A stretch of DNA of 64,000 nucleotides from Streptomyces globosus. Its GTDB lineage: Bacteria; Actinomycetota; Actinomycetes; Streptomycetales; Streptomycetaceae. Shown here in pieces: positions 18,101 through 26,149 of the stretch (position 1 is the first letter of the stretch; the number at the start of each line of letters is the position of its first letter). The stretch spans positions 3,971,501 through 4,035,500 of the forward strand of contig NZ_CP030862.1 of NCBI RefSeq assembly GCF_003325375.1. Direction: 5' to 3'. The position numbers were made by a program, and so were the translations under genes. The notes beneath the pieces are model-generated. The model was not told the DNA's origin. It ran no database searches and saw nothing but the letters and a program-made list of their open reading frames with translations.

Positions 18101-18394
18101 GTACAGCGGGCGGTGCCGGCCGGACCACCGCCGGGCCCGGCCCCGGCCCCCGGCCCAGCCCCAGCCCGCGGCCCGGCTCCCGTGGCCACGGCCCCGCCCG
18201 CACCGCCCGCGACGCACCACCCCGCGCCCCCGCCCGCCCCGCCCGCGGCTGCCGCACCGCCGGCCGGTCCGGCGGCCGCGCCGCAGGTGGAGCTTGATGC
18301 GCTCGCTCGCCACCTGGTCGCCCCGATCTCCCGGCTGCTGCGCGCCGAACTCCGCGGTGACCGCGAACGGTTGGGCCGCCTCCGCGACCGTTGA
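15155..18394 (+). CDS. 1079-aa Pro/Ala-rich repetitive protein with VQR motifs; candidate tape-measure or scaffold of the CIS
   Basis: AAGGGAAGGGAGC lies upstream of the ATG. The N-terminus (MGLFTRLRRGRR; later GGWAAVRPVQRVLGAPRLTA and REFASSLATRQPLLFTGGLG) and the C-terminus (VELDALARHLVAPISRLLRA then ELRGDRERLGRLRDR) look folded. The ~950 residues between are low-complexity Pro/Ala/Thr/Gly with a short motif [PA][VL]QR[SA]x recurring more than a dozen times, about 30-60 residues apart. Codon bias is normal, so it is coding. It occupies the slot where phage and CIS operons place the tape measure, after tube and chaperone-like genes. It lacks the coiled-coil look of a tape measure, so role is open. 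Confidence 0.7.
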   Translation: MGLFTRLRRGRRADAVPAAAGAAVPAAAPAGGWAAVRPVQRVLGAPRLTAEREFASSLATRQPLLFTGGLGHEVSPAAPSGLVRDALTPAPASAPDPARPPAPVLRPAGLHGPAVPARPPALPHPDAPHTRTPVQRSTAAPGPGTSAADAAPAAAPASGARPTPSAAPAAATGRHTAASAAAPPQHSPAPEEQTAPSREPAAPTAAQLQRSTEAPGVQPAAPARPPVGQTVPAPLQRSADGPAVSAPRRTPSVTRAAASGHGSVAPVPPASGIPVPAPGVPLQRTTAHGLAQDSARTNPSGTTPTAPGPESAAPARPAAGDPAPASAVPLRQSTSGPKAPNAPRTAAFGRPPAGSGLGAPTAPGARPPAPVPDPALQRATTAPGGPPAAGNTTPAPLRGSADELAAPRAPRTAPSGAGRGTTAPGPPAAGRPEAAPDAAPQRSAAEGASAAPRAGSAAAEPASLRPAVTPVQRSATAQEGPAPAAGAAARDGLGSAAPVGPAVAPVQRAVPPGSAVPVRPAAGSVQAAAGATAGPAHASAGGSAQRAVAAARPEPADGDLRSRTGSDPAGGGRHAGTPAVGLPATQRRAADFPAAMAQGDASGPAFRPTAPLQSPAAPPAVAPPTAREAVSGAAIGAPTPATPATGAPVQRRASDAAAAPVPPGGAPVPRDGAGSRPTAPLQGPAAPSTAAEAAAGAPAPAGGAPGRRRAGSLPVVRAGVSAGGGAALPVARSEAGTGRGGLLSAPRPAVPSRTVWPVGAEPPAAAGSASPGHVSGAAVPPARGGTVSPVPAMSPVAGTGGRRPVVRRVQRAAADGVRRPLIGAPISPSATPPATPPAARAAASGAAPASASTAAPATAAGSALPPAGVSGAVGVPSAPPAPLPSVRVAGPRAAVAATPLPLASGRPLVPAGPGIGGRAVVPGGAGPAVLRRPAATPDGAPAVPVASLGPRGARGGAAPAPGPAASATPPAAAAAPRSAPPPVQRAVPAGPPPGPAPAPGPAPARGPAPVATAPPAPPATHHPAPPPAPPAAAAPPAGPAAAPQVELDALARHLVAPISRLLRAELRGDRERLGRLRDR

Positions 18395-18476
18395 CCCCAG
18401 GCCGCCGCCGGCCCCGACCGCCCGACCGCCCGCCCACCCATCCGCCCGCCCGCCCGACAGCAGACAGAGAGCCCCC

Positions 18477-18917
18477 ATGCCGCCCACGCCCCCCGACGCC
18501 GGATCCACGGTCTTCTTCAGACTCACCATCGACGGCCTGAACCTCGGCCTGTTCAACGGCTGCGACGGGCTGTCCTCCCAGGTCGAGATCGAGCAGCACC
18601 AAGAGGGCGGCAACAACGGCTTCGTCTGGCAGCTGCCCACCCGCGTCGTCTTCCCCACCATCCGCCTCACCCGCCCCCTCACCGCGGAGACGGCCCGCGT
18701 CGCCGCCTGGATCTCCTCCATCTCCACCGGCATCACCCGCCCCACCGCGCAGATCGCCGCCCTGCGCGCCGACGGCTCGGTCGTCGCCCAGTGGGGTCTG
18801 GTCGAGGTGCTCCCCGTCAGCTGGACGGGGCCGACGCTCGACGCGTCGCGCCCGGCCGTCGCGACGGAGACGCTGGAGATCGCCCACCACGGTTTCACCG
18901 ACGCGGGGGGTGTCTGA
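18477..18917 (+). CDS. CIS tube protein 2 (T4 gp19 / baseplate-proximal ring)
   Basis: 146 residues: VFFRLTIDGLNLGLFNGCDG, then LSSQVEIEQHQEGGNNGFVW, LPTRVVFPTIRLTRPL and WISSISTGITRPTAQIAAL. This matches the PF06841-type tube family. The ATG at 18477 has only a weak AGAGA Shine-Dalgarno; the region upstream (18395-18476) is Pro-codon-like C-rich sequence without a gene. Adjacent to the LysM and spike genes and overlapping the former, it is likely the Afp5/Pvc5 equivalent that joins tube to spike. Confidence 0.9.
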   Translation: MPPTPPDAGSTVFFRLTIDGLNLGLFNGCDGLSSQVEIEQHQEGGNNGFVWQLPTRVVFPTIRLTRPLTAETARVAAWISSISTGITRPTAQIAALRADGSVVAQWGLVEVLPVSWTGPTLDASRPAVATETLEIAHHGFTDAGGV

Positions 18918-19644
18918 GGTGGCGGCGCCCACCGGCGGCCGGGCCGCCGCCGGGCTGGCGCGGGCCTCGCTCGCCGTCCGCCAGCCGCCCGCCCGCCTCG
19001 GCGGCAGCCCGGGCGGGCTGATCGGCCAGGCCGACTTCCACTTCAACCCGCGCCAGCTCCAGCTGTCCCGCTCCGCGCACTGGCGTACGGAGCCGGCGGT
19101 CGCCTACACCCGGGGCGCGCCGCCGAAGTTCACCGGGGTCGAGCCGGCGCAGCTGCGCGTCGACCTGTTCCTGGACGCCTCCGGCACGCCCGGCGCGGAC
19201 ACGGTCCGCAGGCAGGTCGAGCTGCTGCTGTCGTGCTGCGAGGTGACGGAGCAGAGCGCCGCCTCGCAGGCGCCGTCCCCGCCGTGGGTGACGTTCTCGT
19301 GGGGTTCCTTCAGCACCGTCCAGTTCACGGCGTGCGTGACGCAGGCCAGCGCCACCTACACGCTGTTCAGCCCGAACGGGACCCCTCTGCGGGCGACGTG
19401 CTCGCTGTCGCTCACCGAGATCCCGCAGGCGGTGAAGCGCCAGAACCCGACCTCGGGTGCGCTGTCCGCCCGCCGCGTCCACCGCACCGTCGCCGGGGAC
19501 ACCCTGGCGTCGGTGGCGTGGCGCGAGTACGGCGACCCGACCGCCTGGCGGGTGATCGCCGAGGCCAACGGCGTCGACGACCCGATGCGGCTGAGGCCCG
19601 GCACCGAACTGCTGCTGCCCGCCGGATCGGAGCGCACCGCATGA
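18910..19644 (+). CDS. LysM-domain CIS baseplate adaptor (Pvc7-like)
   Basis: 244 residues from the GTG at 18910; a second in-frame GTG at 18919 is equally placed behind a GGGGGG run. The N-terminal ~170 residues are a β-rich tube/adaptor domain (GQADFHFNPRQLQLSRSAHW, VTFSWGSFSTVQFTACVTQA). The last ~55 form a LysM (HRTVAGDTLASVAWREYGDP, IAEANGVDDPMRLRPGTELL). Pvc7/Afp7 and T4 gp53 use LysM-type domains to link the first tube ring to the wedge. It overlaps both neighbours by a few bases. Confidence 0.88.
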   Translation: MSEVAAPTGGRAAAGLARASLAVRQPPARLGGSPGGLIGQADFHFNPRQLQLSRSAHWRTEPAVAYTRGAPPKFTGVEPAQLRVDLFLDASGTPGADTVRRQVELLLSCCEVTEQSAASQAPSPPWVTFSWGSFSTVQFTACVTQASATYTLFSPNGTPLRATCSLSLTEIPQAVKRQNPTSGALSARRVHRTVAGDTLASVAWREYGDPTAWRVIAEANGVDDPMRLRPGTELLLPAGSERTA

Positions 19645-21515
19645 GCGAGAACACGTACACCACCCTCCTGCACGTCCGGTTGGGCGGTGCAGTGCTGCCC
19701 GACCCGCTCGCCGCGCTCCTCACGGAGGGCTGGGTCGACGCAAGCGTGAACGTCCCCTCCGCCTTCCAGCTCGTCTTCACCGACGGCGACAGCTCCCTCA
19801 CACAGCTGTACCCGCAGCTGGCGGTCGGCTCGAAGGCGGTGATCAGCCCGTTCGCCGACGGTGTCCGCGGCACGCCGCTGATCACCGGCGAGGTCACGGC
19901 CGTCGAGGTCGACACCGAGCCGGGTGCAGGCCGCCGGCTGGTGCTCCGCGGCTACGACCCGGGGCACCGGCTGCTGCGCAACCGGCGGGTCGCCGGCTAC
20001 CCGCAGATGACGGCGTCGGACATCGTGCGCCGGATCGCCGCACAGTGCGGGCTGGCCCTCGGGCGGGTCGACGCCACCCCGACCGTGTACGAGCTGGCGA
20101 CGCAGCCCAACATCACGGACTGGGACTACCTGTCGCGCCTCGCGGCGGAGAACGACGTCCGGCTGTCCTTCGACCCGGACGGCCGGCTGGAGTTCGCGGC
20201 GCTGCGCCCCGCATCGGGTGCGCCGGCGGAGACCACGCCGGCGCTGCAGAGCCCGTACGTCCTGGAGTGGGGGCACAACGTCCTGCAGAGCCGTGTCGCG
20301 CTGACGTCCGCCGGGCAGGTGGACCGGGTGACGGTCCGCGGCTGGGACATGCTCGCGAAGCGGCCGCTGGCAGCGCCGGCGCCCGCCGGGAGCAGCCCGG
20401 ACGTGCTGGCCGACCTGTCGGCGGAGCAGCTCGCCGCGCCGTTCGGGCGGGCCGAGCTGAACGCGACGCGCACCCCGTACACGGCCGCGTCGGAGGTGGC
20501 GCACGCGGCGCGGGCCCTCGCGGACGACGTGGCGGGCTCGTTCGCGGAGCTGGAGGTGGCGGTGACCGGCAATCCGGGGCTGCTGCCGGGGCGGCCGGTC
20601 GCGGTGAAGGGTGCCGGGTTCCCGTTCGAGGGGAAGTACACGGCGACCGGTGTCCGGCACGTGTTCGCGTCGGGCCGCCCGTACGTCACCTGGCTGACCG
20701 TGTCGGGGCGGCAGTTCCGGTCCCTGTACGGGCTCGCCTCGGGCGGCGCGGGCGGCGGCGACGGGGGGTCCGGCGGGGCGGCGGCCGCGCTGCCGGGGGT
20801 GGCGGTGGCGCTGGTGACGAACGTGAAGGACCCGCTGGGCCTGGGCCGGGTGCGGCTGCGCTTCCCCTGGCTGTCGGACACGTACGAGAGCGGCTGGTGC
20901 CGGGTCGCCCAGTTCGGCGGTACGGGCGGGGGCGGGCTGCTGCTGCCCGACGTCAACGACGAGGTGCTGTGCGCCTTCGACCGCGGCTCCCTGGAACACC
21001 CGTACGTCCTGGCCGGCCTGTACAACGGGGTGGACCGGGCGACGCCCGAACCCGACGGCATCGCCGTGGTCGACCCGACCGGCGGGAAGGTCAACTGGCG
21101 TTCCCTGACGGCCCGCAGCGGGCACACGGTGGAGCTGCTGGAACGCTCGGGCGCGGCCCGATCCGGCAGCGGCATCCGGCTGAGCACGGGCGACGGTGCG
21201 GTGACGGTGCGGTTGGACGAGGCCCGGACGGAGCTGACGGTCACGAGCGACGGCACGGTCACGATCCGGGGCGCCCGCGGGGTGGCGGTGGAGTCGGGCG
21301 GCGACCTGGCGCTGTCCGCGACGGGCGAGCTGAAGCTCAGCGGCGGGACGGGACTGGTGCTGGAGTCGGGGCGCGGCGTCGACGTGCGGGCCCGGGTCGG
21401 GGTGGACGTGCAGACGCCCGGCCGGGTCGGGATCCAGGCGCTCGGCAACGTCGGGATCACCGCGGCGACGGTCGCCCTCACGGGCGTGACGACCCGCAAC
21501 GGCGTGCCCTTCTGA
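19641..21515 (+). CDS. VgrG-like central spike protein (gp27-gp5 fusion, Pvc8-like)
   Basis: 624 residues. ATG at 19641 overlaps the previous TGA. The N-terminal ~370 residues are the gp27-like hub (GWVDASVNVPSAFQLVFTDG, VAGYPQMTASDIVRRIAAQC, NITDWDYLSRLAAENDVRLS). The gp5-like OB-fold follows (ALVTNVKDPLGLGRVRLRFP, VNDEVLCAFDRGSLEHPYVL). The C-terminus is a repetitive β-helix needle rich in V-x-V (TSDGTVTIRGARGVAVESGG, LKLSGGTGLVLESG). It forms the puncturing trimer below the tube. No extra effector domain is fused at the C-terminus, and no separate PAAR tip gene follows. Confidence 0.93.
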   Translation: MSENTYTTLLHVRLGGAVLPDPLAALLTEGWVDASVNVPSAFQLVFTDGDSSLTQLYPQLAVGSKAVISPFADGVRGTPLITGEVTAVEVDTEPGAGRRLVLRGYDPGHRLLRNRRVAGYPQMTASDIVRRIAAQCGLALGRVDATPTVYELATQPNITDWDYLSRLAAENDVRLSFDPDGRLEFAALRPASGAPAETTPALQSPYVLEWGHNVLQSRVALTSAGQVDRVTVRGWDMLAKRPLAAPAPAGSSPDVLADLSAEQLAAPFGRAELNATRTPYTAASEVAHAARALADDVAGSFAELEVAVTGNPGLLPGRPVAVKGAGFPFEGKYTATGVRHVFASGRPYVTWLTVSGRQFRSLYGLASGGAGGGDGGSGGAAAALPGVAVALVTNVKDPLGLGRVRLRFPWLSDTYESGWCRVAQFGGTGGGGLLLPDVNDEVLCAFDRGSLEHPYVLAGLYNGVDRATPEPDGIAVVDPTGGKVNWRSLTARSGHTVELLERSGAARSGSGIRLSTGDGAVTVRLDEARTELTVTSDGTVTIRGARGVAVESGGDLALSATGELKLSGGTGLVLESGRGVDVRARVGVDVQTPGRVGIQALGNVGITAATVALTGVTTRNGVPF

Positions 21516-21573
21516 GGCCGCGCCCCCTTCGGCCACCCCTTCCCCCGATTTTCGGACCGTGAGGACGGACAAC

Positions 21574-21999
21574 GTGAGCGAGCACTTCGTCGGCGCCGGG
21601 TGGGCGTTCCCGCTGCGGATCGACCCGGGCGGCGCGATCGCACTGGCCCGCCGCGACCGCGAGGTCGAGGAGGCCATGCGGCTCGTCCTGGCGACCGCGC
21701 CCGGAGAGCGCCCGATGCGGCCGGAGTTCGGGTGCGCGGTGCACGACCTGGTCTTCGCCCCGTCCAACGACGCGACGGCCGGCCGCATCCGGCACGAGGT
21801 GCGCGCCGCCCTGGACCGCTGGGAGCCGCGCATCGAGGTCCACGACGTGACGGTGGCCCCCGCCCCCGACGACCCGGCGGTGCTGCACATCGACGTCCGG
21901 TACGCCCTGCGCGGCACCAGCAACCCGCGCAGTCTCGTCTTCCCCTTCTACGTGATCCCGCCCGAGGGCCCCGAGACCGACGAAAGCGAACGACACTGA
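21574..21999 (+). CDS. GPW/gp25 family baseplate wedge protein (Pvc9-like)
   Basis: Two in-frame GTGs exist at 21559 and 21574; the second has GGACGGA nine bases upstream and is preferred. The 141-aa product has GAGWAFPLRIDPGGAIALAR, the hallmark ATAPGERPMRPEFGCAVHDL and VLHIDVRYALRGTSNPRSLV of gp25 proteins. gp25 nucleates sheath polymerisation at the baseplate and has a lysozyme-like name but no enzyme activity. Its stop overlaps the ATG of the baseplate J gene. Confidence 0.93.
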   Translation: MSEHFVGAGWAFPLRIDPGGAIALARRDREVEEAMRLVLATAPGERPMRPEFGCAVHDLVFAPSNDATAGRIRHEVRAALDRWEPRIEVHDVTVAPAPDDPAVLHIDVRYALRGTSNPRSLVFPFYVIPPEGPETDESERH

Positions 22000-23948
22000 T
22001 GGCCCTGCCCGCCCCCCGGCTCGACGACCGGCGCTTCCAGCAGTTCGTGGACGACGCCAAGCGGTTCATCCAGCAGCGGTGCCCCGAGTGGAGCGACCAC
22101 AACGTCTCCGACCCGGGGGTCACCCTCGTCGAGGCGGTCGCGCACATGGCCGACCAGCTCGTCTACCGGCTGAACCGGGTCCCGGAGAAGAACCACCTGG
22201 CCTTCCTCGACCTGCTCGGCATGACGCTGTTCCCGCCGTCCGCGGCCCGCGCCCCGGTGACGTTCTGGCTGGCCGCGCCGCAGCCGGAGCCGGTGGTGCT
22301 GCCGGCCGGGACGGAGGTGGCGACGGGCCGTACGGAGACCGACGAGGCGGTGGTGTTCGCCACGGACCAGGACCTGGCCCTGGTCCCGTGCGAGCTGGCG
22401 CGGCTGCTCACCCAGGGTGCGGGCGAGGCGCCCGCCGACCGCACGGACGAGGTGGCGGCCGGCGCCGACGTGCCGGTGTTCGCGGCCGCCCCGCAGCCGG
22501 GCGACCTGCTGCTGTTCGGCCTGTCGGCGGCCGTGCCGGCCTGCGCGGCGGTGCTGCGCGTGGACAGCAGGGTCGACGGCGTCGGCGTGGACCCGCGGCA
22601 GCCGCCGCTGGTGTGGGAGGCGTGGACCCCGGACGGCTGGGCGCGCTGCGAGGTGTCGTCGGATTCGACGGGCGGCCTGAACCGGCCGGGCGAGGTCGTG
22701 CTGCACGTCCCGGCCGGGCACCGGGTGTCGCGGCTGGGCGGTCTGGAGGCGGGCTGGGTGCGGTGCCGGGTGACGGCGGCCCTGCCGGGGCAGCCGTTCT
22801 ACACGTCGTCGCCGACGGTACGGGACGCGGCCGCGTTCACCATCGGCGGGACGGTCGGCGCCACACACGCGGAAGTGGTGCGTGGCGAGCCGCTCGGGGA
22901 GGCCGAGGGCGTACCGGGGCAGCGGGTGCGGCTGGCGCAGGTGCCGGTCGTCGGCGACGCAGTGGTGGAGGTGTCCGACGGGGAGGGCTGGCAGGCGTGG
23001 CGCTGCGTGCCCGACTTCGCGGCGTCCGGGCCCGCGGACCGGCACTTCACCCTCGACGCGACGACCGGCGAGATCGCCTTCGGCCCGGCTGTACGCGAAC
23101 CCGACGGCTCGCTGCGGCAGTTCGGTGCGGTCCCCGCGAAGGGGGCGGCCCTGCGCGCGGCCCGGTACGCGGTGGGCGGCGGCCGCACGGGGAACGTGGC
23201 CCGCGGGGCGATCCAGGTGCTGCGCAGCTCCGTCCCGTACATCGCCCGCGTGGAGAACCGGGAGGCGGCCCGCGGCGGGGTGGACGGGGAGACGGTGGCG
23301 GAGGCGCGGGTGCGGGCGCCGATCGCGCTGCGCGCCCAGGAGCGGGCGGTGACGGCACGGGACTACGAGGAGCTGACCCGGCGGGCCGCGCCGGAGGCGG
23401 CCCGCATCCAGTGCCTGGCCGCCGGGTCGGACCCGGCGGACGGGGAGAACGCGGTCCGGGTCCTCGTCGTCCCGCAGGCGGTGACCGACCGGGGCGGGCG
23501 GCTGCGCTTCGAGCAGCTGGTGCCGGGGGAGGAGCTGCTGGCGCGGATCTCCGCGTTCCTCGACGAGCGGCGGCCGCTGGGCACCCGGCTGGCCGTCGGG
23601 CCGCCGTTCTACCAGGGCGTGACGGTGGTGGCGACGGTGCACTGCTACCGGGCCGCTGTCGCCGACCGGGTCCGCGAGGAGGCGCTGGACGCGCTGTACG
23701 CCTACCTCGACCCGCTGGCCGGCGGCGCCCTCGGCCGGGGCTGGCCGTTCGGCCGTTCGCTGCGCTCCGGCGAGGTGTTCGCGGCGCTGCAGCGGGTACC
23801 GGGCGTGGAGCTGGTCGACGAGGTCCTGCTGCATCCCGCGGACCCGCTGACGGGGCGGCGCGGTGACGCCACGGACCGGGTCGACCTGGGGCCGTCGGCG
23901 CTGCTCTTCCCGTTCGACCACCGGGTCCGCGTCATCGAGGCCCGGTGA
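21999..23948 (+). CDS. Baseplate J-like wedge protein (gp6/Pvc11-like)
   Basis: 649 residues from the ATG overlapping the gp25 TGA. Diagnostic segments: WSDHNVSDPGVTLVEAVAHM near residue 30, LVYRLNRVPEKNHLAFLDLL, GGGRTGNVARGAIQVLRSSV, RAQERAVTARDYEELTRRAA and a C-terminal LDALYAYLDPLAGGALGRGW. These belong to the baseplate_J family that builds the wedge ring around the spike. The next gene overlaps by 4 bp. Confidence 0.93.
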   Translation: MALPAPRLDDRRFQQFVDDAKRFIQQRCPEWSDHNVSDPGVTLVEAVAHMADQLVYRLNRVPEKNHLAFLDLLGMTLFPPSAARAPVTFWLAAPQPEPVVLPAGTEVATGRTETDEAVVFATDQDLALVPCELARLLTQGAGEAPADRTDEVAAGADVPVFAAAPQPGDLLLFGLSAAVPACAAVLRVDSRVDGVGVDPRQPPLVWEAWTPDGWARCEVSSDSTGGLNRPGEVVLHVPAGHRVSRLGGLEAGWVRCRVTAALPGQPFYTSSPTVRDAAAFTIGGTVGATHAEVVRGEPLGEAEGVPGQRVRLAQVPVVGDAVVEVSDGEGWQAWRCVPDFAASGPADRHFTLDATTGEIAFGPAVREPDGSLRQFGAVPAKGAALRAARYAVGGGRTGNVARGAIQVLRSSVPYIARVENREAARGGVDGETVAEARVRAPIALRAQERAVTARDYEELTRRAAPEAARIQCLAAGSDPADGENAVRVLVVPQAVTDRGGRLRFEQLVPGEELLARISAFLDERRPLGTRLAVGPPFYQGVTVVATVHCYRAAVADRVREEALDALYAYLDPLAGGALGRGWPFGRSLRSGEVFAALQRVPGVELVDEVLLHPADPLTGRRGDATDRVDLGPSALLFPFDHRVRVIEAR

Positions 23949-24562
23949 GCGGCGCCGCGGCCGCGGACGGTGCCGGGCGGGCGCCGTCGGCCCGGGGCGC
24001 GGTGGAGGGCCTTGCGTCACCGCGCCCGCTGGGCGAGGCGCTGCCGGCCGTGTACGCGGACGACGACCTGGCCCAGCGGTTCGTGACCGGGCTGGACGCC
24101 ATGCTCGCCCCGGTGTTCAACGTCCTGGACTGTCTGGAGGCGTACTTCGACCCGGCGCTCGCCCCCGCGGACTTCGTCGACTGGCTCGCCGACTGGGTCG
24201 GGGCCGAACTCTCCGGCACCGAGCCGCTGGAGGCGCGCCGTGCGGCGGTCGCCGCGGCCGCCGCCCTGCACCGGCTGCGGGGAACCCGGCGCGGCCTTGC
24301 GCAGGCGGTGCGGCAGTCGTTCGGGGTGTGGCCGCGGATCACCGAGAGCGGCGGGGCCGCCTGGTCCGCGAAGCCGCTCGGCCCGTTCCCGGGCTCGCCC
24401 CGGGCGGCCCTGCACGTCCGCCTGGCCCTGCCGGAGCCCGGGCCGGCCGACGTGCACCGGCTGCACGCGGTGGTGGCCGCGGCCCGGCCCGCGCACCTGC
24501 CGTTCACCGTGGAGGTGGCGGCCGCGCCCGGCCCGCCGCCCTCTGCGCCCCCTGCTGTCTGA
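23945..24562 (+). CDS. Tail protein I-like baseplate protein (Pvc12/gp7-like)
   Basis: 205 residues from GTG at 23945, overlapping the upstream TGA. The conserved block is LPAVYADDDLAQRFVTGLDA, LAPVFNVLDCLEAYFDPALA and FVDWLADWVGAELSGTEPLE, followed by HRLRGTRRGLAQAVRQSFGV. This is the phage_tail_P2_I/ 'phage tail protein' family common as the last wedge component in Streptomyces eCIS operons. It is shorter than Pvc12, so the wedge may be simplified. Confidence 0.87.
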   Translation: MSGAAAADGAGRAPSARGAVEGLASPRPLGEALPAVYADDDLAQRFVTGLDAMLAPVFNVLDCLEAYFDPALAPADFVDWLADWVGAELSGTEPLEARRAAVAAAAALHRLRGTRRGLAQAVRQSFGVWPRITESGGAAWSAKPLGPFPGSPRAALHVRLALPEPGPADVHRLHAVVAAARPAHLPFTVEVAAAPGPPPSAPPAV

Positions 24563-24594
24563 CCCGTACGCTGCGGAAAGGAACCGCCGAGACC

Positions 24595-26127
24595 ATGCCC
24601 GAGACCGGGACCTCCCCCTGCCCCGAGTGCGCGGCACCGACGCGTACGAGCGGCCAGTCGTTCTGCGACTCCTGCGGCGCCTTCCTGCGCTGGGACGCCG
24701 CGGGCACCCCCCGCGGCGGCGATGCGCCCGGGGCCGCTCCCCGTGGCACCGCCGGGGACCCGGCCGAAGCGGAGACGCTGCCGCTGCCCGCGGTGCCGCC
24801 GGAGGCGGGCGGCACGGCCCGGCAGGCGCCGCCGGTCCCGGCCGGGGACCGGGAGCCGGACGCCGGGGCCGGCTCCGGCACGGAGGGCGGCGGCGCGCCG
24901 GGCCGTGCGGGCGGGGAGGCCGGGAAACGGCGGCCGGCTCCGCGGACGGACGCCGGCGGCGGGGCGGAGGGCGCGCGGGATGCCGACCGGGACGTCCACG
25001 GGCCGCCGGACCGCGCGCCGGAGCACGCGCCGGAGCACGCTGCCGGGCCGCACCGCGAGCCGCACCCCCGCACCCGGGACGGCCGGGACCCGGAACCCGC
25101 CTCGGACGGCGGCGGTGCGGACCCGGCGGGCGGCGGCCCCGCCGGTCGCACGGCAGACCCCGAGCCCTCCCCCGCACCGCCCGCACCGCCGTCGCCGCCT
25201 ACAACGCCGTCGCCGTCTGCACCGGCTGCGCCCCCGGCCCCCGGGCGGCCCGGCGCACGGTCCGGCCCCGGGGCGGCGGCCTCCGCGGACGCCGCGCGGG
25301 CCCTGCTGGTCCCCGTCCCTGCAGCCGAGGCCGCCCCGGAATCCGGCGACGCCCCCGGCACGGTGCTTCCGGGGCTGCCGGAGGCGGCCCGGCCGAGGAT
25401 GCGGGCCCCGCAGCCGGCCGACCCGGCCCCGCAGGGCCCGCCGTGCCCGGCCTGCAACACCCCCAACCCGCCCGTGCGCACGTTCTGCCGCTGCTGCGCC
25501 GGCTCCCTGAAAGACGCTCAGCGCGAGCCAGGAGAAGGGCCGTTCGCGGGGCAGCGGCCACGGCTCGACCGGGGCCGGCGGCGCTGGACCGTCCGGGTCC
25601 TGGTCGTGACGGGACTCGCCCTGCTGCTCGTCGGCGGCGTGATCGGCGGCCCGCCCGCGGTGCGCGCCGTGCAGGACCACTTCGCGAAGCGGGTCGCCGT
25701 CCGCCCGACCGGCTGGAGCGCCTCGCACTCCGGTGCGGGCCACGGGCCGGAGCTGGCCTTCGACAGCTACTCCAACACCTGGTGGGGCACCGGGTACGCG
25801 GGCGACTCCAACGGCCAGTACCTCCAGGCCGACTTCGCCCAGCCGGTGGACCTGCTGGCCGTGCTGGTCACGCCGGGCGCCTCCAAGCGGCCGGGCCAGG
25901 CCGCCGGCCAGGCGCGGCCGCAGGAGATCGACCTGGTCGTCACCGACTCCGCGGGCCGGACGAAGACGGTGCACAAGACGCTGGACGACGGCGGGGTGCA
26001 GCGGGTCGAGGTGCGCCGCCGGGACGCCGTGTCGGTGCGCATCGTGCTGCGGTCGGCGTACGGCGCCGGCGCGGACCGCCAGGTCGCGGTCGCGGAGGTC
26101 GAGTTCTTCGGCCGGTCCCGGACGTGA
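24595..26127 (+). CDS. Zinc-ribbon / transmembrane / discoidin-like protein, CisA-like
   Basis: 510 residues; ATG at 24595 follows GGAAAGGAA. Order: zinc ribbon 1 (Cys9, Cys12, Cys24, Cys27), ~250 residues of Pro/Ala/Gly-rich disorder, zinc ribbon 2 (CPACNTPNPPVRTFCRCC near residue 284), one transmembrane helix (RVLVVTGLALLLVGGVIGG, ~335-355), and an extracytoplasmic F5/8C/discoidin-like domain (WSASHSGAGHGPELAFDSYS, QYLQADFAQPVDLLAVLVTP, VAVAEVEFFG). It closes the CIS operon. The layout resembles the CisA membrane protein reported for Streptomyces CIS-dependent cell death; I recall this from the literature and could not check it by alignment. Confidence 0.8.
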   Translation: MPETGTSPCPECAAPTRTSGQSFCDSCGAFLRWDAAGTPRGGDAPGAAPRGTAGDPAEAETLPLPAVPPEAGGTARQAPPVPAGDREPDAGAGSGTEGGGAPGRAGGEAGKRRPAPRTDAGGGAEGARDADRDVHGPPDRAPEHAPEHAAGPHREPHPRTRDGRDPEPASDGGGADPAGGGPAGRTADPEPSPAPPAPPSPPTTPSPSAPAAPPAPGRPGARSGPGAAASADAARALLVPVPAAEAAPESGDAPGTVLPGLPEAARPRMRAPQPADPAPQGPPCPACNTPNPPVRTFCRCCAGSLKDAQREPGEGPFAGQRPRLDRGRRRWTVRVLVVTGLALLLVGGVIGGPPAVRAVQDHFAKRVAVRPTGWSASHSGAGHGPELAFDSYSNTWWGTGYAGDSNGQYLQADFAQPVDLLAVLVTPGASKRPGQAAGQARPQEIDLVVTDSAGRTKTVHKTLDDGGVQRVEVRRRDAVSVRIVLRSAYGAGADRQVAVAEVEFFGRSRT

Positions 26128-26149
26128 GGCCGGGCGGGCGGCGGTGCGC

